Part shown: positions 1-10,363 of the stretch, piece by piece
How positions within the stretch are numbered: position 1 is the stretch's first letter
How the letters are laid out: every line of letters begins with the position of its first letter
From: Lutraria lutraria
Taxonomy: Eukaryota > Mollusca > Bivalvia > Venerida > Mactridae
Length of the DNA stretch: 64,000 nucleotides
Assembly (NCBI GenBank): GCA_964023205.1
Contig: OZ026839.1
Span: 12,182,386-12,246,385 of the forward strand
Direction of reading: 5' to 3'
Translations under genes and position numbers: made by a program
The notes under the pieces: generated by a model
The model's database searches: none
What the model saw: the letters and a program-made list of their open reading frames with translations, nothing else
What the model was told of the DNA's origin: nothing

Positions 1-84
1 TTTAACATCTGTAGAGCAACAACCTCTAAACAACGGCCAATATTTGCAGCTCCCTCAGGGTGTTGCTCTACAGAGGTTGTACTG
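1..84. mobile_element. Family A MITE (CAGTACAACCTCT ends), right part, cut by window start
   Basis: Ends in GAGGTTGTACTG followed by TA (85-86). Inside it repeats the terminal motif CTCTGTAGAGCAACAACC. The same right half is found at 9455-9539, and the complement at 1785 and 49109. Confidence 0.75.
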
Positions 85-86
85 TA

Positions 87-262
87 TAGTCAAACCTGTG
101 TTGGTGACCACCCCTGAATATAGGCCTCTGAGAATTAATGCCATTCTTTTATAAACTGTCATTGATTATTTAGAGTTAATTGACCTCCAAATAAAGACCA
201 CCTGTCAATAAAGGTCACATTTTGTCTTTTCCAAAGGTGGCCTTTTTTCACAGGTTTGACTG
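87..262. mobile_element. Family B MITE (CAGTCAAACCTGTG ends)
   Basis: Begins (T)AGTCAAACCTGTG and ends CACAGGTTTGACTG, an inverted repeat. Internal motifs such as GTGACC, AATAAAGGTCA and AAAGGTGGCC echo the ends. It shares the TA at 85-86 with the preceding family A element. Tc1/mariner-pogo affinity is inferred from CAGT ends and TA flanks. Confidence 0.7.
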
Positions 263-554
263 TTTTATGATTTTACATTGATTTCAATGTATATCTATAG
301 CTTGCATGAAACCCATTTATATGTCATAGGTAAGTCTGAATGATAGTTTTCCTCTACTGGTTAAGGCTGGCTAAAAAATGGTTTAGGTTTTCTTGACCAA
401 ATCAATTATGATTGGTTAGTTGAAAGACTTCTTATTTTCTCTTGTGTGAGAATATGTGGTACAATTTATCCCCGTATATTCTTGTGCTTTAGACTGTGCC
501 ATTTGAAACCTTACAGTCAGCAACAGAAATTGTGTATTACTGTGAACACAAATA

Positions 555-700
555 CAGTAAAACCTGTGAACAAAGGCCACCCTAGGATAAGATATATTGT
601 GGCCTTTATTGACAGGTGACCTTTATTCAGAGGTCAGTTTGTTCTAGATAGTAAAAGAATGGCCTTTATTCAAAGGTGCGGCAAACGCAGGTTTGTTTAT
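555..700. mobile_element. Family B MITE, right end degraded
   Basis: TA then CAGTAAAACCTGTGAACAAAGGCCACC. The interior matches 87-262 and 20618-20780, but the right terminal ACTG is lost. Confidence 0.65.
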
Positions 701-1029
701 ATTTTCTTTCTGGCCTGTTCAATGTTTTGTGCCATCTTATGGATTTGTTCCTTTGAATTCATTGATGTGTTGTTAATCAATTTACCTTTTTGTATGTCCT
801 GAAGACAATTTGTAAGTTACGCATATCCCTAACTCTGTTATTGTCTTTTTTCAAAGTCAGTTGGAGTTGTTCCCCTTTGATAAACTGAGATTTGTGAATT
901 TGCCTGAACATAGTGATCACTATGATAAATCTGCCTACATGATTGATTGAAATATGTGAGTTTGTATGTCCATCTAGATTATTTTTGTATTGAACATAAC
1001 TCTGGCATACATTAGTAGATTTGAAATTA

Positions 1030-1187
1030 CAGTCAAACCTGTATGCAAAGGTCACCTTTAGGAAAGACAAAATGTGGCTTTTATTGACTGGTGATCTTTA
1101 TTCTGAGGTCGTTTGTTTGAAATAATTAATGATGTTATTGACATAAATGGCCTTTACTCACATATTGGCTGCTCTCAGGTTTTGCTG
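1030..1187. mobile_element. Family B MITE with TA flanks on both sides
   Basis: TA (1028-1029) precedes CAGTCAAACCTGTATG, and the right end GGTTTTGCTG is followed by TA (1188-1189). The interior has the family's GGCCTTTATTGAC-type repeats. Confidence 0.65.
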
Positions 1188-1395
1188 TACTTAACACCTT
1201 GCTGAATAGTGTGTGTTACACTTAAGAATTTTTGTCTGAAGCTTAAAGGTCAAGGTATTTAGGGGTTCCATATGTAGCCTTTGGGTACTTAGTGTTATTT
1301 TGTCTATTGTAAGAAAAAATGTCTTTCTACAGTTTATGTATTATATATTTAGTTATTGACCTAACAAATTCAGTAATTAAAGATAATTATAAAGT

Positions 1396-1738
1396 TTAAA
1401 GGCCCATTAGCTTTTTGAATTTAGTAATACAGAACAATAGATACAACAATGATAGTAAAATATAAGAAATTAAATATATTTTGTTTGCTCTAACACAATA
1501 TTTACATAATGATTTCTTTAGCTAAATCTTATAATAATGTCTCAGATGCTATTTCTTATTTTTTGCAATATCATTGAAAAAAAATACTGTGCTACATTTC
1601 TATATGTACTTAGTGATTAAAAAGAAAATTTGGGAATGTTTTTATTGAAAGTAAAAGTCAGTTTCACTGATGCGATATCTTTCTAAGTAAAATTAGACCT
1701 ACCTAATTTTAACATCCAAGAAGCTAATGGGGCTTTAA
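1396..1738. mobile_element. TTAA-flanked MITE, piggyBac-like (copy 1)
   Basis: A 335-bp element (1400-1734) with inverted ends AGGCCCATTAGCTT / AAGCTAATGGGGCT, flanked by TTAA at 1396-1399 and 1735-1738. TTAA duplication is the hallmark of piggyBac transposons. No coding capacity. This copy shows the empty site for the insertion found in copy 2. Confidence 0.8.
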
Positions 1739-1784
1739 TGCTTGTAGAACTCTTTCCTTTCATCGTAAAAAGTCTTTCAAACTG

Positions 1785-1962
1785 CAGTACAACCTCTGTA
1801 GAGGAACACCCTTTTGGAGCTGCAAATATTGACCGTTGTTTAGAGGTTGTTGCTCTACAGAGGTTAAATACATAGTAATTATATCAGCTTCAGGAAATTT
1901 TGAAGGTGTTGTTTTAGAGAGGTTGTTGCTCTACAGAGGGCCGCTCTGGAGAGGTTGTACTG
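1785..1962. mobile_element. Family A MITE, near full length
   Basis: CAGTACAACCTCTGTAG at the left and GAGAGGTTGTACTG at the right. Three internal copies of the CTCTAC/GTAGAG motif alternate in orientation. Followed by TA; the left TA is lost. Confidence 0.8.
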
Positions 1963-2652
1963 TAGTATTAATTGTTAATGAGCATATTAAAATAAGCGTT
2001 ATAATATCCTTTGATTATCTAATGCAGATCGGAGAAAATTATCATACCCAGCTCCTTATTGATTTGCCAAGCTCCTTATATATTGATCTAACTCCTTTCT
2101 TGTGGACTCATTTCCTTTTATAATGTTCTAGCTTATATATTGACCTGGCTTATGACATATTGACCCACTTCCTTATTTATTGACCCAGCTCCATGGCTTA
2201 TTTGAAATGATAAGCAAGTCCTTAATATCATGCATTATAGTTGCACCTATAGTCCGGTGTCGCTTATCAACCTGACGCGTTCATTGAACAAAATCTTAAA
2301 CTTGACGAAAGGTAAAACCACAAGTAATGTTGCCACACATAACAAAGTGCTATTTGTTGCGATACTGAAAACATAATAACCCTATTATAATGCGAATAAA
2401 GTACAATTCACATTTAATTTAGGCTTGATTAATAAAATGCATTAACAATATCATAATATGAATTTAATACGCTATTAACATTAGAAGTTTTCACATTAAT
2501 GTCAAAGTTTGTGCCGAAATGTCACAAAATGTAACAAACGTGTTATACATGTGATCAATGATAATCGTCTTTAGTTTAGTTTGAAATAAATCCATTTTGG
2601 AAAGTGAGTAGTTTGGACACGATGACCCTTAATAACACAAGTGTTATATGTG
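1963..2652. other. No gene seen; weak degenerate tandem repeat
   Basis: AT-rich. At about 2048-2195 a loose repeat of an ATTGACCCAGCTCCTTATT-like unit recurs five or six times with heavy divergence. No coding or RNA signal. Confidence 0.4.
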
Positions 2653-2835
2653 CAGTGCAACCTCCCTACAACAGCCACCAGTGGGAAGGACAGAAATGAC
2701 TGTTGTAAGGAGGTGGCTGTTGTTGAGAGAGTGAAAATTGAGAAAAACGTCAATATGGGTAGCTACATGTAGTATACTGGCTGTAATAGGGAGGTGGCTG
2801 TTGTTTGGAGGTGACCGTTTACGGAGTTTACACTG
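2653..2835. mobile_element. Family C MITE (CAGTGCAACCTCC...), related to A and B
   Basis: Left end CAGTGCAACCTCCC and right end GGAGTTTACACTG followed by TA. Inside, AGGAGGTGGCTGTTGTT recurs twice and is complementary to the CAACAGCCACC near the left end, the same organisation as families A and B. Confidence 0.6.
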
Positions 2836-3262
2836 TATATAACTATTTTTCTATGCATACTTTAACTTTCAGATCCTTGTTTATAATTACTGTTTTACAT
2901 ACTATTCACCTTTAACAAAAATTGTGATACAACACATTATGTTTGTAGTTAGCATTTATTATGCCCCTTTTTGAAGAAAAGAGGGTATATTGCTTTGCAC
3001 ATGTTGGTCAATCAGTTGGTCTGTCCAAATCAAACCTTGTCCGACCAATTACTGGAGAACGATTTGGCCTATAGCTAAGCTCTTCAGATTTTATTTTGAG
3101 GTAGGTCATTACATGTAGGTGACCCCTATCGATGAGCCGTTCAGCAAAAAAAACATGTCCAACGAATGACCAGTGAACAATTTGGCCATAGATCTTCAGA
3201 TTTGGTTGGTCATTACATGTGAGTGACCCCCATCGATTTTAACGTCAGTATGTCAAAGGTCA

Positions 3263-3277
3263 AGGTCACAGTGACCT
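3263..3277. promoter_or_regulatory. Perfect consensus estrogen-response-element palindrome inside the repeat
   Basis: AGGTCACAGTGACCT is two AGGTCA half sites inverted around 3 bases. It overlaps TCAAGGTCA (3260-3268), a monomeric NR5A/ERR-type site. The sequence match is exact; use by a receptor is untested. Confidence 0.5.
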
Positions 3278-3395
3278 TCAGCACAAAAACCTTGTCCAAC
3301 AGATAATCAGAGAGCAATTTGACCTTACGTCTGCAGATTTTGGTTGGGTGGTTGCTTATTGTATGTAGATGATCCCTATTGATTTTAAGTTCAAT

Positions 3396-3408
3396 AGGTC
3401 AAAGGTCA
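3396..3408 (+). promoter_or_regulatory. Perfect DR1 nuclear-receptor motif inside the same repeat
   Basis: AGGTCA-A-AGGTCA, the RXR/HNF4/COUP-TF-type direct repeat with one-base spacing, in the second monomer of the repeat. Exact match; function unknown. Confidence 0.4.
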
Positions 3409-3450
3409 AGGTGTTGCTATCTTGGCCTTTAGGGGCATCCATGTTTCACA

Positions 3451-3892
3451 AACACTTCTTTTTAGCATTTATGTCATTACTTATTTGGGAATTATCTTCC
3501 TGTATTTTAATGTGACAGCCATTGTTTGCCATACAATGGATTGTTCATAACCATGGTTTATCTAAAATAATATAAGAGATCCGTCAATTTCAGATTGATA
3601 ATAATATTGATGATTCAGCTGCATTAGTTGGCAAACATAGTATCAATGTCATTTTGAAGTATTCTTTCCTGATATATAGCTTACAGTTTGTACAACCTCG
3701 GATTAATTAAATAACATATTGTAATTACTGGCTTGAAACTCTAGCTGTATCTAAATAATCACATTATTAGGTTCAGCTAATTGTGCCATTGAATCACTGA
3801 TTAGCTTAACACTTCTTAATGATGTTAATGATGTAGAGTTTAATAGGCTGGACAGTGACACTTTAAGCTTATATTCATATTATGGCTATACT
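3451..3892. other. No feature seen
   Basis: AT-rich sequence without recognisable repeats, RNA genes or a supportable ORF. Confidence 0.4.
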
Positions 3893-4124
3893 GCAGTTTC
3901 AGGGCTATTTTTCCTTGTATAACAGAGGCCGAAATTTGGTGACTTCCCAATTGCAAAAAGGCTGTTTTTTTCCCAATTTTAGGCTAGAAATTCCCAAAAT
4001 ACAATGCTATTTAAACTCAGTAATCTAACCTTCTCAAAATTTGGCCAAATATCGCGCTTGAATTCCCCAAAATGAAAGGCTAAGGCCCCTTCCCAATTTT
4101 TTGGAAAAAAGGCCCTGCAGTTTT
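3893..4124. mobile_element. hAT-like MITE with a 7-8 bp direct repeat
   Basis: A 216-bp element (3901-4116) with inverted ends AGGGCTATTTTTCC / GGAAAAAAGGCCCT. It is flanked by GCAGTTTC (3893-3900) and GCAGTTTT (4117-4124). The 8-bp duplication with one mismatch fits hAT. The exact end is ambiguous by one base because CAGGG would be the more usual terminus. Confidence 0.6.
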
Positions 4125-4203
4125 ATTATACTGTCAAAGCTGAATAATTACTCAGTCCCTGAATGCTTTTAATTATAGCTTCATACTATAGTCAATAGTT
4201 TTT

Positions 4204-4508
4204 TTTTATGCCCTTGCTAACGTAAGAATGGTGGAAGGCCATAAAGTGTTATAGTACACTTGTCTGTGCATGCGTGTGCGTATGTATGCGTGTGTGCGTC
4301 CATTCAAATTTAGTTTCTGAGCGATTACTCAAGAAATATTTCATGGACTGGTTTCATATTATACCTGAAGGTGTATAATAATAAAATACAGATCTGGTTT
4401 TGATTTCTGTTAAAATCCAAGCATTTTCATAGGAGTAATGGCCCCTTTTTGACTTAACTCTCAGGGGGGGGGGGGGGGGCATTAATGTCCTCCGGACACA
4501 TTTCTAGA
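4204..4508 (+). repeat. Dispersed bivalve repeat ending GGCATTAATGTCCTCCGGAC, with a run of 16 G
   Basis: Opens TATGCCCTTGCTAACG and closes with the G run (4464-4479) and GCATTAATGTCCTCCGGACACATTTCT, a terminus I know from many molluscan repeats. The GTAATGGCCCCTTTT core at 4433 resembles motifs in other repeats of this window. Confidence 0.6.
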
Positions 4509-4509
4509 A

Positions 4510-5274
4510 TTTAGGCAAGGGACAACTGGTATCAGGAACTTTTTTTTTCATATAATTTAAATTATCGAACTCACTGGATATTCTATAGTTTAAACTGTAT
4601 ACAAACATATGGGTACACTGGCACTGTAACATCTCAGAGTACTGAACACACCTGCTAGGTCATCTACAAGTTTCTCTTGGAAGAATTCTTCATAGAGGAA
4701 GTCATTACGTAGTAGTTTACATCAGAAGTGAAGGCCTGCTGTTCTAGGTATTTCACAAGTAGTAACAAAAACCTGGACTACCTGCCAGTGTAATGGCTTC
4801 TAAACATATGGTTTACTCTACAAGCAATCAGTCTTTGCAGTTTTTATAGATATATTGTCTTCATTCCTTTCATTTTCATTCCTTTGAGTTCTTTTGCTTC
4901 ATATTGTTTCCTCTTCATTTTGGAGTCTGGTAATTTTGATTCCATTTACATTTCAATATAAATTGGAATGTCTGCTATTGCATATGGAAATATGTTATGA
5001 AATGTTTGATGTTTTATCTAATTGGGATCTTCATGTATATACTGCCTCATGCAAAATTTCTAAACACATCATCAATCAGTCCATTATAACATGATAAATC
5101 ATGCACATGCTTATTAAATTCAAGCTGTTCTAGAAAATGTTAGATAAAATACATGTATAATAATTAAACATGTAAAAAGTCCAAACATCTGAAATTTTAA
5201 GTTTAAAGCAGACAATGAAAAAGCCAAAACAAATACTCACCTAAAAATCGATGCATGATATAATACTGTACGGT
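4510..5274. other. No feature seen
   Basis: AT-rich, without a supportable gene; short open frames here lack any recognisable composition or domain. Confidence 0.4.
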
Positions 5275-7240
5275 TATAGCCAGATATCATTCTGACTGGA
5301 TTCATACTTTGGTTACCCAGATACCAAACTGACTATCCAGTTTCATACTATGGTTAACCAGATACCAAACTGACTGTCCGGTTTCATACTTTGGTTAACC
5401 AGATACCAAACTGACTGTCTGGTTTCATACTATGTTTAACCAGATTCCAAATTGACTATCCAGTTTCATACTATGGTTAACCAGATACCAAACTGACTGT
5501 CCGGTTTCATACTTTGGTTAACCAGATACCAAACTGACTGTCTAGTTTCATACTATGTTTAACCAGATTCCAAATTGACTATCCAGTTTCATACTATGGT
5601 TAACCAGATACCTAACTGACTGTCCGGTTTCATACTTTGGTTAACCAGATACCTAACTGACAGTCTGGTTTCATATTTTTGTTGACCAAATACCTAACTG
5701 ACAGTCTGGTTTCATACTTTGTTTTACCAGATACCTAACTGACAGTCTGGTTTCATACTTCGTTTTACCAGATACCTAACTGACAGTCCGGTTTCATACT
5801 TTGTTTTACCAGATACCTAACTGGCAGTCTGGTTTCATACTTTGTTTTACCAGATACCTAACTGACTGTCCGGTTTCATACTTTGTTTTACCAGATACCT
5901 AACTGGCAGTCCGGTTTTATACTTTGTTTTACCAGATACCTAACTGACTGTCCGGTTTTATACTTTGTTTTACCAGATACCTAACTGGCAGTCCGGTTTT
6001 ATACTTTGTTTTACCAGATACCTAACTGACAGTCTGGTTTTATACTTTGTTTTACCAGATACCTAACTGACTGTCCGGTTTCATACTTTGTTTTACCGGA
6101 TACCTAACTGGCAGTCTGGTTTCATACTTTGTTTTACCAGATACCTAACTGGCAGTCTGGTTTCATACTTCGTTTTACCAGATACCTAACTGACAGTCTG
6201 GTTTCATACTTTGTTTTACCAGATACCTAACTGGCAGTCTGGTTTCATACTTTGTTTTACCAGATACCTAACTGACAGTCCAGTTTTATACTTTGTTTTA
6301 CCAGATACCTAACTGGCAGTCTGGTTTCATACTATGTTTTACCAGATACCTAACTGGCAGTCCGGTTTCATACTTTGTTTTACCAGATACCTAACTGACA
6401 GTCCGGTTTTATACTTTGTTTTACCAGATACCTAACTGACAGTCCGGTTTCATACTTTGTTTTACCAGATACCTAACTGGCAGTCCGGTTTCATACTATG
6501 TTTTACCAGATACCTAACTGACTGTCCGGTTTCATACTTTGTTTTACCAGATACCTAACTGACAGTCCGGTTTTATACTTTGTTTTACCAGATACCTAAC
6601 TGACAGTCCGGTTTCATACTATGTTTTACCAGATACCTAACTGACAGTCTGGTTTTATACTTTGTTTTACCAGATACTTAACTGACAGTCCGGTTTTATA
6701 CTTTGTTTTACCAGATACCTAACTGACAGTCCGGTTTCATACTTTGTTTTACCAGATACCTAACTGACAGTCTGGTTTTATACTTTGTTTTACCAGATTC
6801 CTAACTGACAGTCCGGTTTTATACTTTGTTTTACCAGATACCTAACTGACAGTCTGGTTTTATACTTTGTTTTACCAGATACCTAACTGACAGTCCGGTT
6901 TCATACTTTGTTTTACCAGATACCTAACTGACAGTCTGGTTTTATACTTTGTTTTACCAGATACTTAACTGACAGTCTGGTTTTATACTTTGTTTTACCA
7001 GATACCTAACTGACAGTCTGGTTTCATACTTTGTTTTACCAGATACCTAACTGACAGTCTGGTTTTATACTTTGTTTTACCAGATTCCTAACTGACAGTC
7101 CGGTTTTATACTTTGTTTTACCAGATACCTAACTGACAGTCCGGTTTCATACTTTGTTTTACCAGATACCTAACTGACAGTCCGGTTTCATACTTTGCTT
7201 TACCAGATACTATACTGAGAGTCCAATTTTATACTATGGT
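5275..7240. repeat. 41-bp tandem satellite, about 47 copies
   Basis: The unit runs ACCAGATACCTAACTGACAG then TCYGGTTTYATACTTTGTTTT. ACCAGA and TCTGGT inside each unit are inverted, so single strands can form a short hairpin. Most variation is confined to a few two-state positions (C/T, A/G), mixed between neighbours. The left edge (5300-5600) carries more divergent units arranged as a 123-bp trimer. Confidence 0.95.
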
Positions 7241-8156
7241 TTACCATCCTGTGACAATGGCCTTGTAAACGGCTTGTTACATATCCTTGTTTTACTAATC
7301 TTTTTAAAACATGCAACATGGACGACGATGTAATTAGTTATGTTCGTCATTATACCGGATGGATATCCCAGTGCTATATTATGTAGCTGTAAGTTTTAAA
7401 TGAGATGTCCATTTATTTCCCAGACTGCATGGTCAGCACCTGAAAAATATAAGTCTCTGGAACGGAAATGGAATGTATCGGCTAATACCGCTGTTTTGTA
7501 CCATATTGATATTGTAATATTACTCCACAAGTTTTTTTGCGTTATAATGAAATGTCTGGGAGGAAATGTCTGTCAAAAAACGGTTCATTTCAGACTTGTA
7601 ATGACTTTAAGATTGCATTTTATGATACATTATGGTAGGTGTTTAGTTACTTTGTTTTCTTGTGCAGCAATATACCAAACATCTTCTTATGAACCACTGG
7701 ACCATGCATTACAAGGTGCACAATTTTGTACCAGTTTGCCCAGTTCTTGTTTGAATTGTTTTGTTACCTATTGTGTAAATGCCCCCATATCGATAAGTCA
7801 GTAAATCAAAGGTCAGTCGTACATTTTCTTTTCTCAGAAATGGGGCATTAATTAGGGGAAAGTGTTTATTAGGAACTATTCTGTGTGCGCTGTATGAGAT
7901 TGTGTGAACAATGCTTTTGGTAATTAATGAAAAAAGAAGAACTTTGTTATTTAGTTTAGCATTTGTCTTTGAAGTCATGCCAGGTTTCCTAACTAGCACA
8001 CTTCTTTGTGTGGAATTCCTGTATCTGCTTGTAATGGATCAATTCAGGGGTTTGGGTACAAAACGATTTATTAGAACTTAGTTGCTATAGCTTTACACCC
8101 GATATATGGGATTGGTTATATTGTATGACAACATTATATAATATGCTTCCATCTCT
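7241..8156. other. No gene supported
   Basis: A 134-codon open frame at 7400-7804 has no domain, signal or helpful composition and is probably chance. Otherwise AT-rich unique sequence. Confidence 0.4.
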
Positions 8157-8370
8157 GCCTGGTTAGCCTAGTCAGTTGAGCACAGGACTGGGGATTGACA
8201 TGTTGGGGTTCTAGAACAAGGTGAGGAAATGTTTCTCTATGACAATGGGACTGGACCACCACCCACCCCACCCCCAAATTTTACAGGAATGATCCTCAGA
8301 GGGTCCTCTTCAAAGACTGTTCAAATTGTGTCACTTGGATCAAAATTGACCATGCCCCAGCATGTCTTGT
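8157..8370 (+). mobile_element. tRNA-derived SINE-like repeat
   Basis: GCCTGGTTAGCCTAGTCAG then TTGAGCACAGGACTGGGG resembles the D-arm side of a tRNA (box A) and GGGGTTCTAGAAC a decayed box B. A non-tRNA body follows. The degraded box B keeps confidence moderate. Confidence 0.5.
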
Positions 8371-8376
8371 CTTACA

Positions 8377-8981
8377 TACTGTATCCGTCTTTAAATTGGC
8401 GGGGCTAAAATTTGGCGTTTTTTTGAAAAGTTAAATTTTGGCGGTGGTCAAGAATTGGCGATTTCTTATAAATCCGCCAAAATAAAACCATGCATTCTCC
8501 GTCGCCCGCTAAAATTACAACAATGTAGCCTATACTTTGCTGTACATCTTATAAATGTTCTTTGTTTGTAACCATTTTCACACTATCCTGATGCTATAAA
8601 GCCTTTTTCTTTTTGTAATATTCATCGTTAATAGTATCCCTTTGTTATAAAAATTGCAAACGCAGTCGATGATTAGCACCTTTTATTTACAAATGGTAAT
8701 GGTTTGCTTGTTTGTCCACATCACTTAGCTTTTTTTTGATAACAAGAATTACATATGTCATTTTATGTATATATACAAAAGTATATCTTATTTGCATATA
8801 TTTGCATATTTAACCACTGATAAATTATTTGTAGCTTAAGTGAAGTTATTTGTTTTGCTATTATTGGCGGTGTTATATATCTACTGTGTAAACTATTGGT
8901 TGGGTTTTGAATTGGCTGAAACCTATCAACCGCCAAAATAGCGAACATTAAACCACCGCCAAATTTTCAACATATACAGTA
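8377..8981. mobile_element. 605-bp inverted-repeat element with TACTGTAT ends and GGCGG motifs
   Basis: Left end TACTGTATCCGTCTTTAAAT and right end ending ACATATACAGTA. TTGGCGG-type blocks follow each end in inverse orientation. No clear target duplication and no ORF. The ends resemble the TACTGTGG elements at 39970 and 56827. Confidence 0.6.
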
Positions 8982-9289
8982 GGTGATGTTGGAACAACCT
9001 TAAATATCTTTTAAGTTTTTTACCAAAACCTGCATGTCCTAGAGATTAGAATTATTTTATGTGTGGCATTGCCTTATAGTCATCTAAAATAAATCTGAAA
9101 ATTCCAAAAATGGTGAATCTTTATAATCCTTGTTTTGGTACTACTTACTGAAATGTTGCATACCGTAAAATGGATGGTATTGATCCATTTGATGACTGGG
9201 TGAATGACTGACTGAATGAATCTATTGTTCAATCAATTAATTTTAGTATAGAAAGGAACTGGCAACAAGGCCTCTCCAGTACAAATGTA

Positions 9290-9539
9290 CAGTAAAACCT
9301 CTGCAGAGCGGCCCTCTGTAGAGCAGCAACCTCTCTATAACAACACTTTCAAAATTTCCTTAAACTGATATTTACTATAAATTTAACCTCTGTAGAGCAA
9401 CAACCTCTCTATAACAACACTTTCAAAATTTCCTTAAACTGATATTTACTATAAATTTAACCTCTGTAGAGCAACAACCTCTAAACAACGTTCAATACTT
9501 GCAGCTCCCACAGTGTGTTGCTCTACAGAGGTTGTACTG
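9290..9539. mobile_element. Family A MITE with TA flanks and a 74-bp internal duplication
   Basis: TA|CAGTAAAACCTCTG ... GAGGTTGTACTG|TA. A 74-bp block starting CTCTCTATAACAACAC occurs at 9331 and again at 9405, almost unchanged, so the element grew by a recent tandem duplication. Confidence 0.85.
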
Positions 9540-9703
9540 TATGTACTTTCACTTATCATTTTTTGTCATTAAAAACAACCACTTTAATTATGGTAACTGT
9601 AATTCTGACCGGGATTTTAAATATTTTATTTATTACCTTTAATGCATTCCATACAATAATTTTTTATAGACATGGTCTCTGGGTCTATTTAGACTGTATT
9701 TAC

Positions 9704-9768
9704 TCAATCGGAACTCCTTGGCGCTTGTCTGAAGAAAAATGCCTCGGACATAATATGCAGGCCGCCAT
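9704..9768 (-). CDS. Candidate first coding exon of a nuclear-encoded mitochondrial protein (partial)
   Basis: Seen: the minus strand has AAAATGGCGGCC, a strong start context that also matches a YY1 site, opening a frame MAACILCPRHFSSDKRQG... of 22 codons. A possible 5' splice site, TGA|GTAAAT, at 9703-9702 would end the exon after 65 coding bases (phase 2), just before the in-frame TAA. Known: mitochondrial presequences are Arg-rich, lack acidic residues at first, and often have R-x-F/Y before a Ser at the processing site; RHF-SS fits. NRF-1-, CRE- and ETS-like sites lie 340-550 bp upstream, a mix typical of nuclear genes for mitochondrial proteins. Inference: this is the 5' exon of such a gene running leftward. 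No second exon was recognised, so the protein is unknown and the call is tentative. Confidence 0.3.
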
Positions 9769-9800
9769 TTTCCTCTTGTTGTTCACGGGCTACTTTCATC

Positions 9801-9890
9801 ATGGCTGACCCTGGAAATCCAATGATGGAAAAAAACCTGCATTTCTTTAAATGGAAACTTGATGCCAATTTTATCAATCGCAAACTATAA
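9801..9890 (+). other. Short plus-strand ORF (29 codons) head-to-head with the minus-strand exon
   Basis: An ATG in good context (ATCATGG) opens MADPGNPMMEKNLHFFKW..., which stops after 29 codons. It contains no GT dinucleotide, so it cannot be extended by a standard splice donor. It may be a small ORF, a non-functional start or chance; I do not recognise it. Confidence 0.15.
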
Positions 9891-10080
9891 AAATGTTTGA
9901 AAGTCTGTAATTATGAGAATGATTCTTGAAAACGAGTACCTAGTATAGAAAAAGTAGTGACTGGAAACCGCATAACCAAAACTTGTAGCCATACAATATG
10001 TACAAGGCGAGACATATTTCTCAGTTACGGAAATGCTTGAGTAATAAAAATTACAGTTGGTATGTAGCCACTACACCCAT

Positions 10081-10363
10081 AAGTTCGTGCCCATTAATAT
10101 TCGAAGTCAGCGCATGCGCATATGATACTACCGTAGTTGAACAAGATCTCCATAAAATATCAACTTACAAGTTAATTTTCTGTACATGTAACGAAATGTA
10201 ACAAAACAACTTGTAAACATGCATTGCACGCCTCAAAATAAACATGACCTTGACAATCTTGATCATCTGGAAGCTTTCTCACAACTTCGTGCTCGTAAAC
10301 TGATGACGTCATGCGGAAGCCGCGCTGCTATTTTCTAAATATATTTTATCATTAATTGTAAGT
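10081..10363. promoter_or_regulatory. Promoter-like region: NRF-1-, CRE- and ETS-like sites and a possible plus-strand splice donor
   Basis: GCGCATGCGC at 10110-10119 matches the core of the NRF-1 palindrome. TGACGTCA at 10304-10311 is a full CRE, followed by CGGAAG (10313-10318, ETS/GABP core) and GCCGCGCTGC. A consensus-like 5' splice site, ATT|GTAAGT, lies at 10358 on the plus strand, so a short non-coding first exon could run rightward while the 9704-9768 exon runs leftward. CpG dinucleotides are clearly denser here than around it. Function is inferred from motifs only. Confidence 0.4.

Larger units (their letters stand above)
2955..3450 (+). repeat. Dispersed bivalve repeat of the TATGCCCC type with nuclear-receptor-like motifs
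   Basis: Opens TATGCCCCTTTTTGAAG, then GAGGGTATATTGCTTTGC and the GTTGGTCAATC-GTCTGTCC stretch. Two or three internal monomers share ATTACATGTAGGTGACCCC and GTCAAAGGTCAAGGT. This layout is familiar from clam genomes; the element class is not resolved. It has no ORF. Confidence 0.65.

Noticed and set aside
5275..7240. CRISPR array
   Set aside because: The 41-bp units are directly adjacent, with no unique spacers, in a eukaryotic context; it is a satellite.
7400..7804. 134-codon plus-strand frame
   Set aside because: No recognisable domain, signal peptide or repeat; composition looks like chance translation of AT-rich DNA, and a second frame overlaps its end on the other strand.
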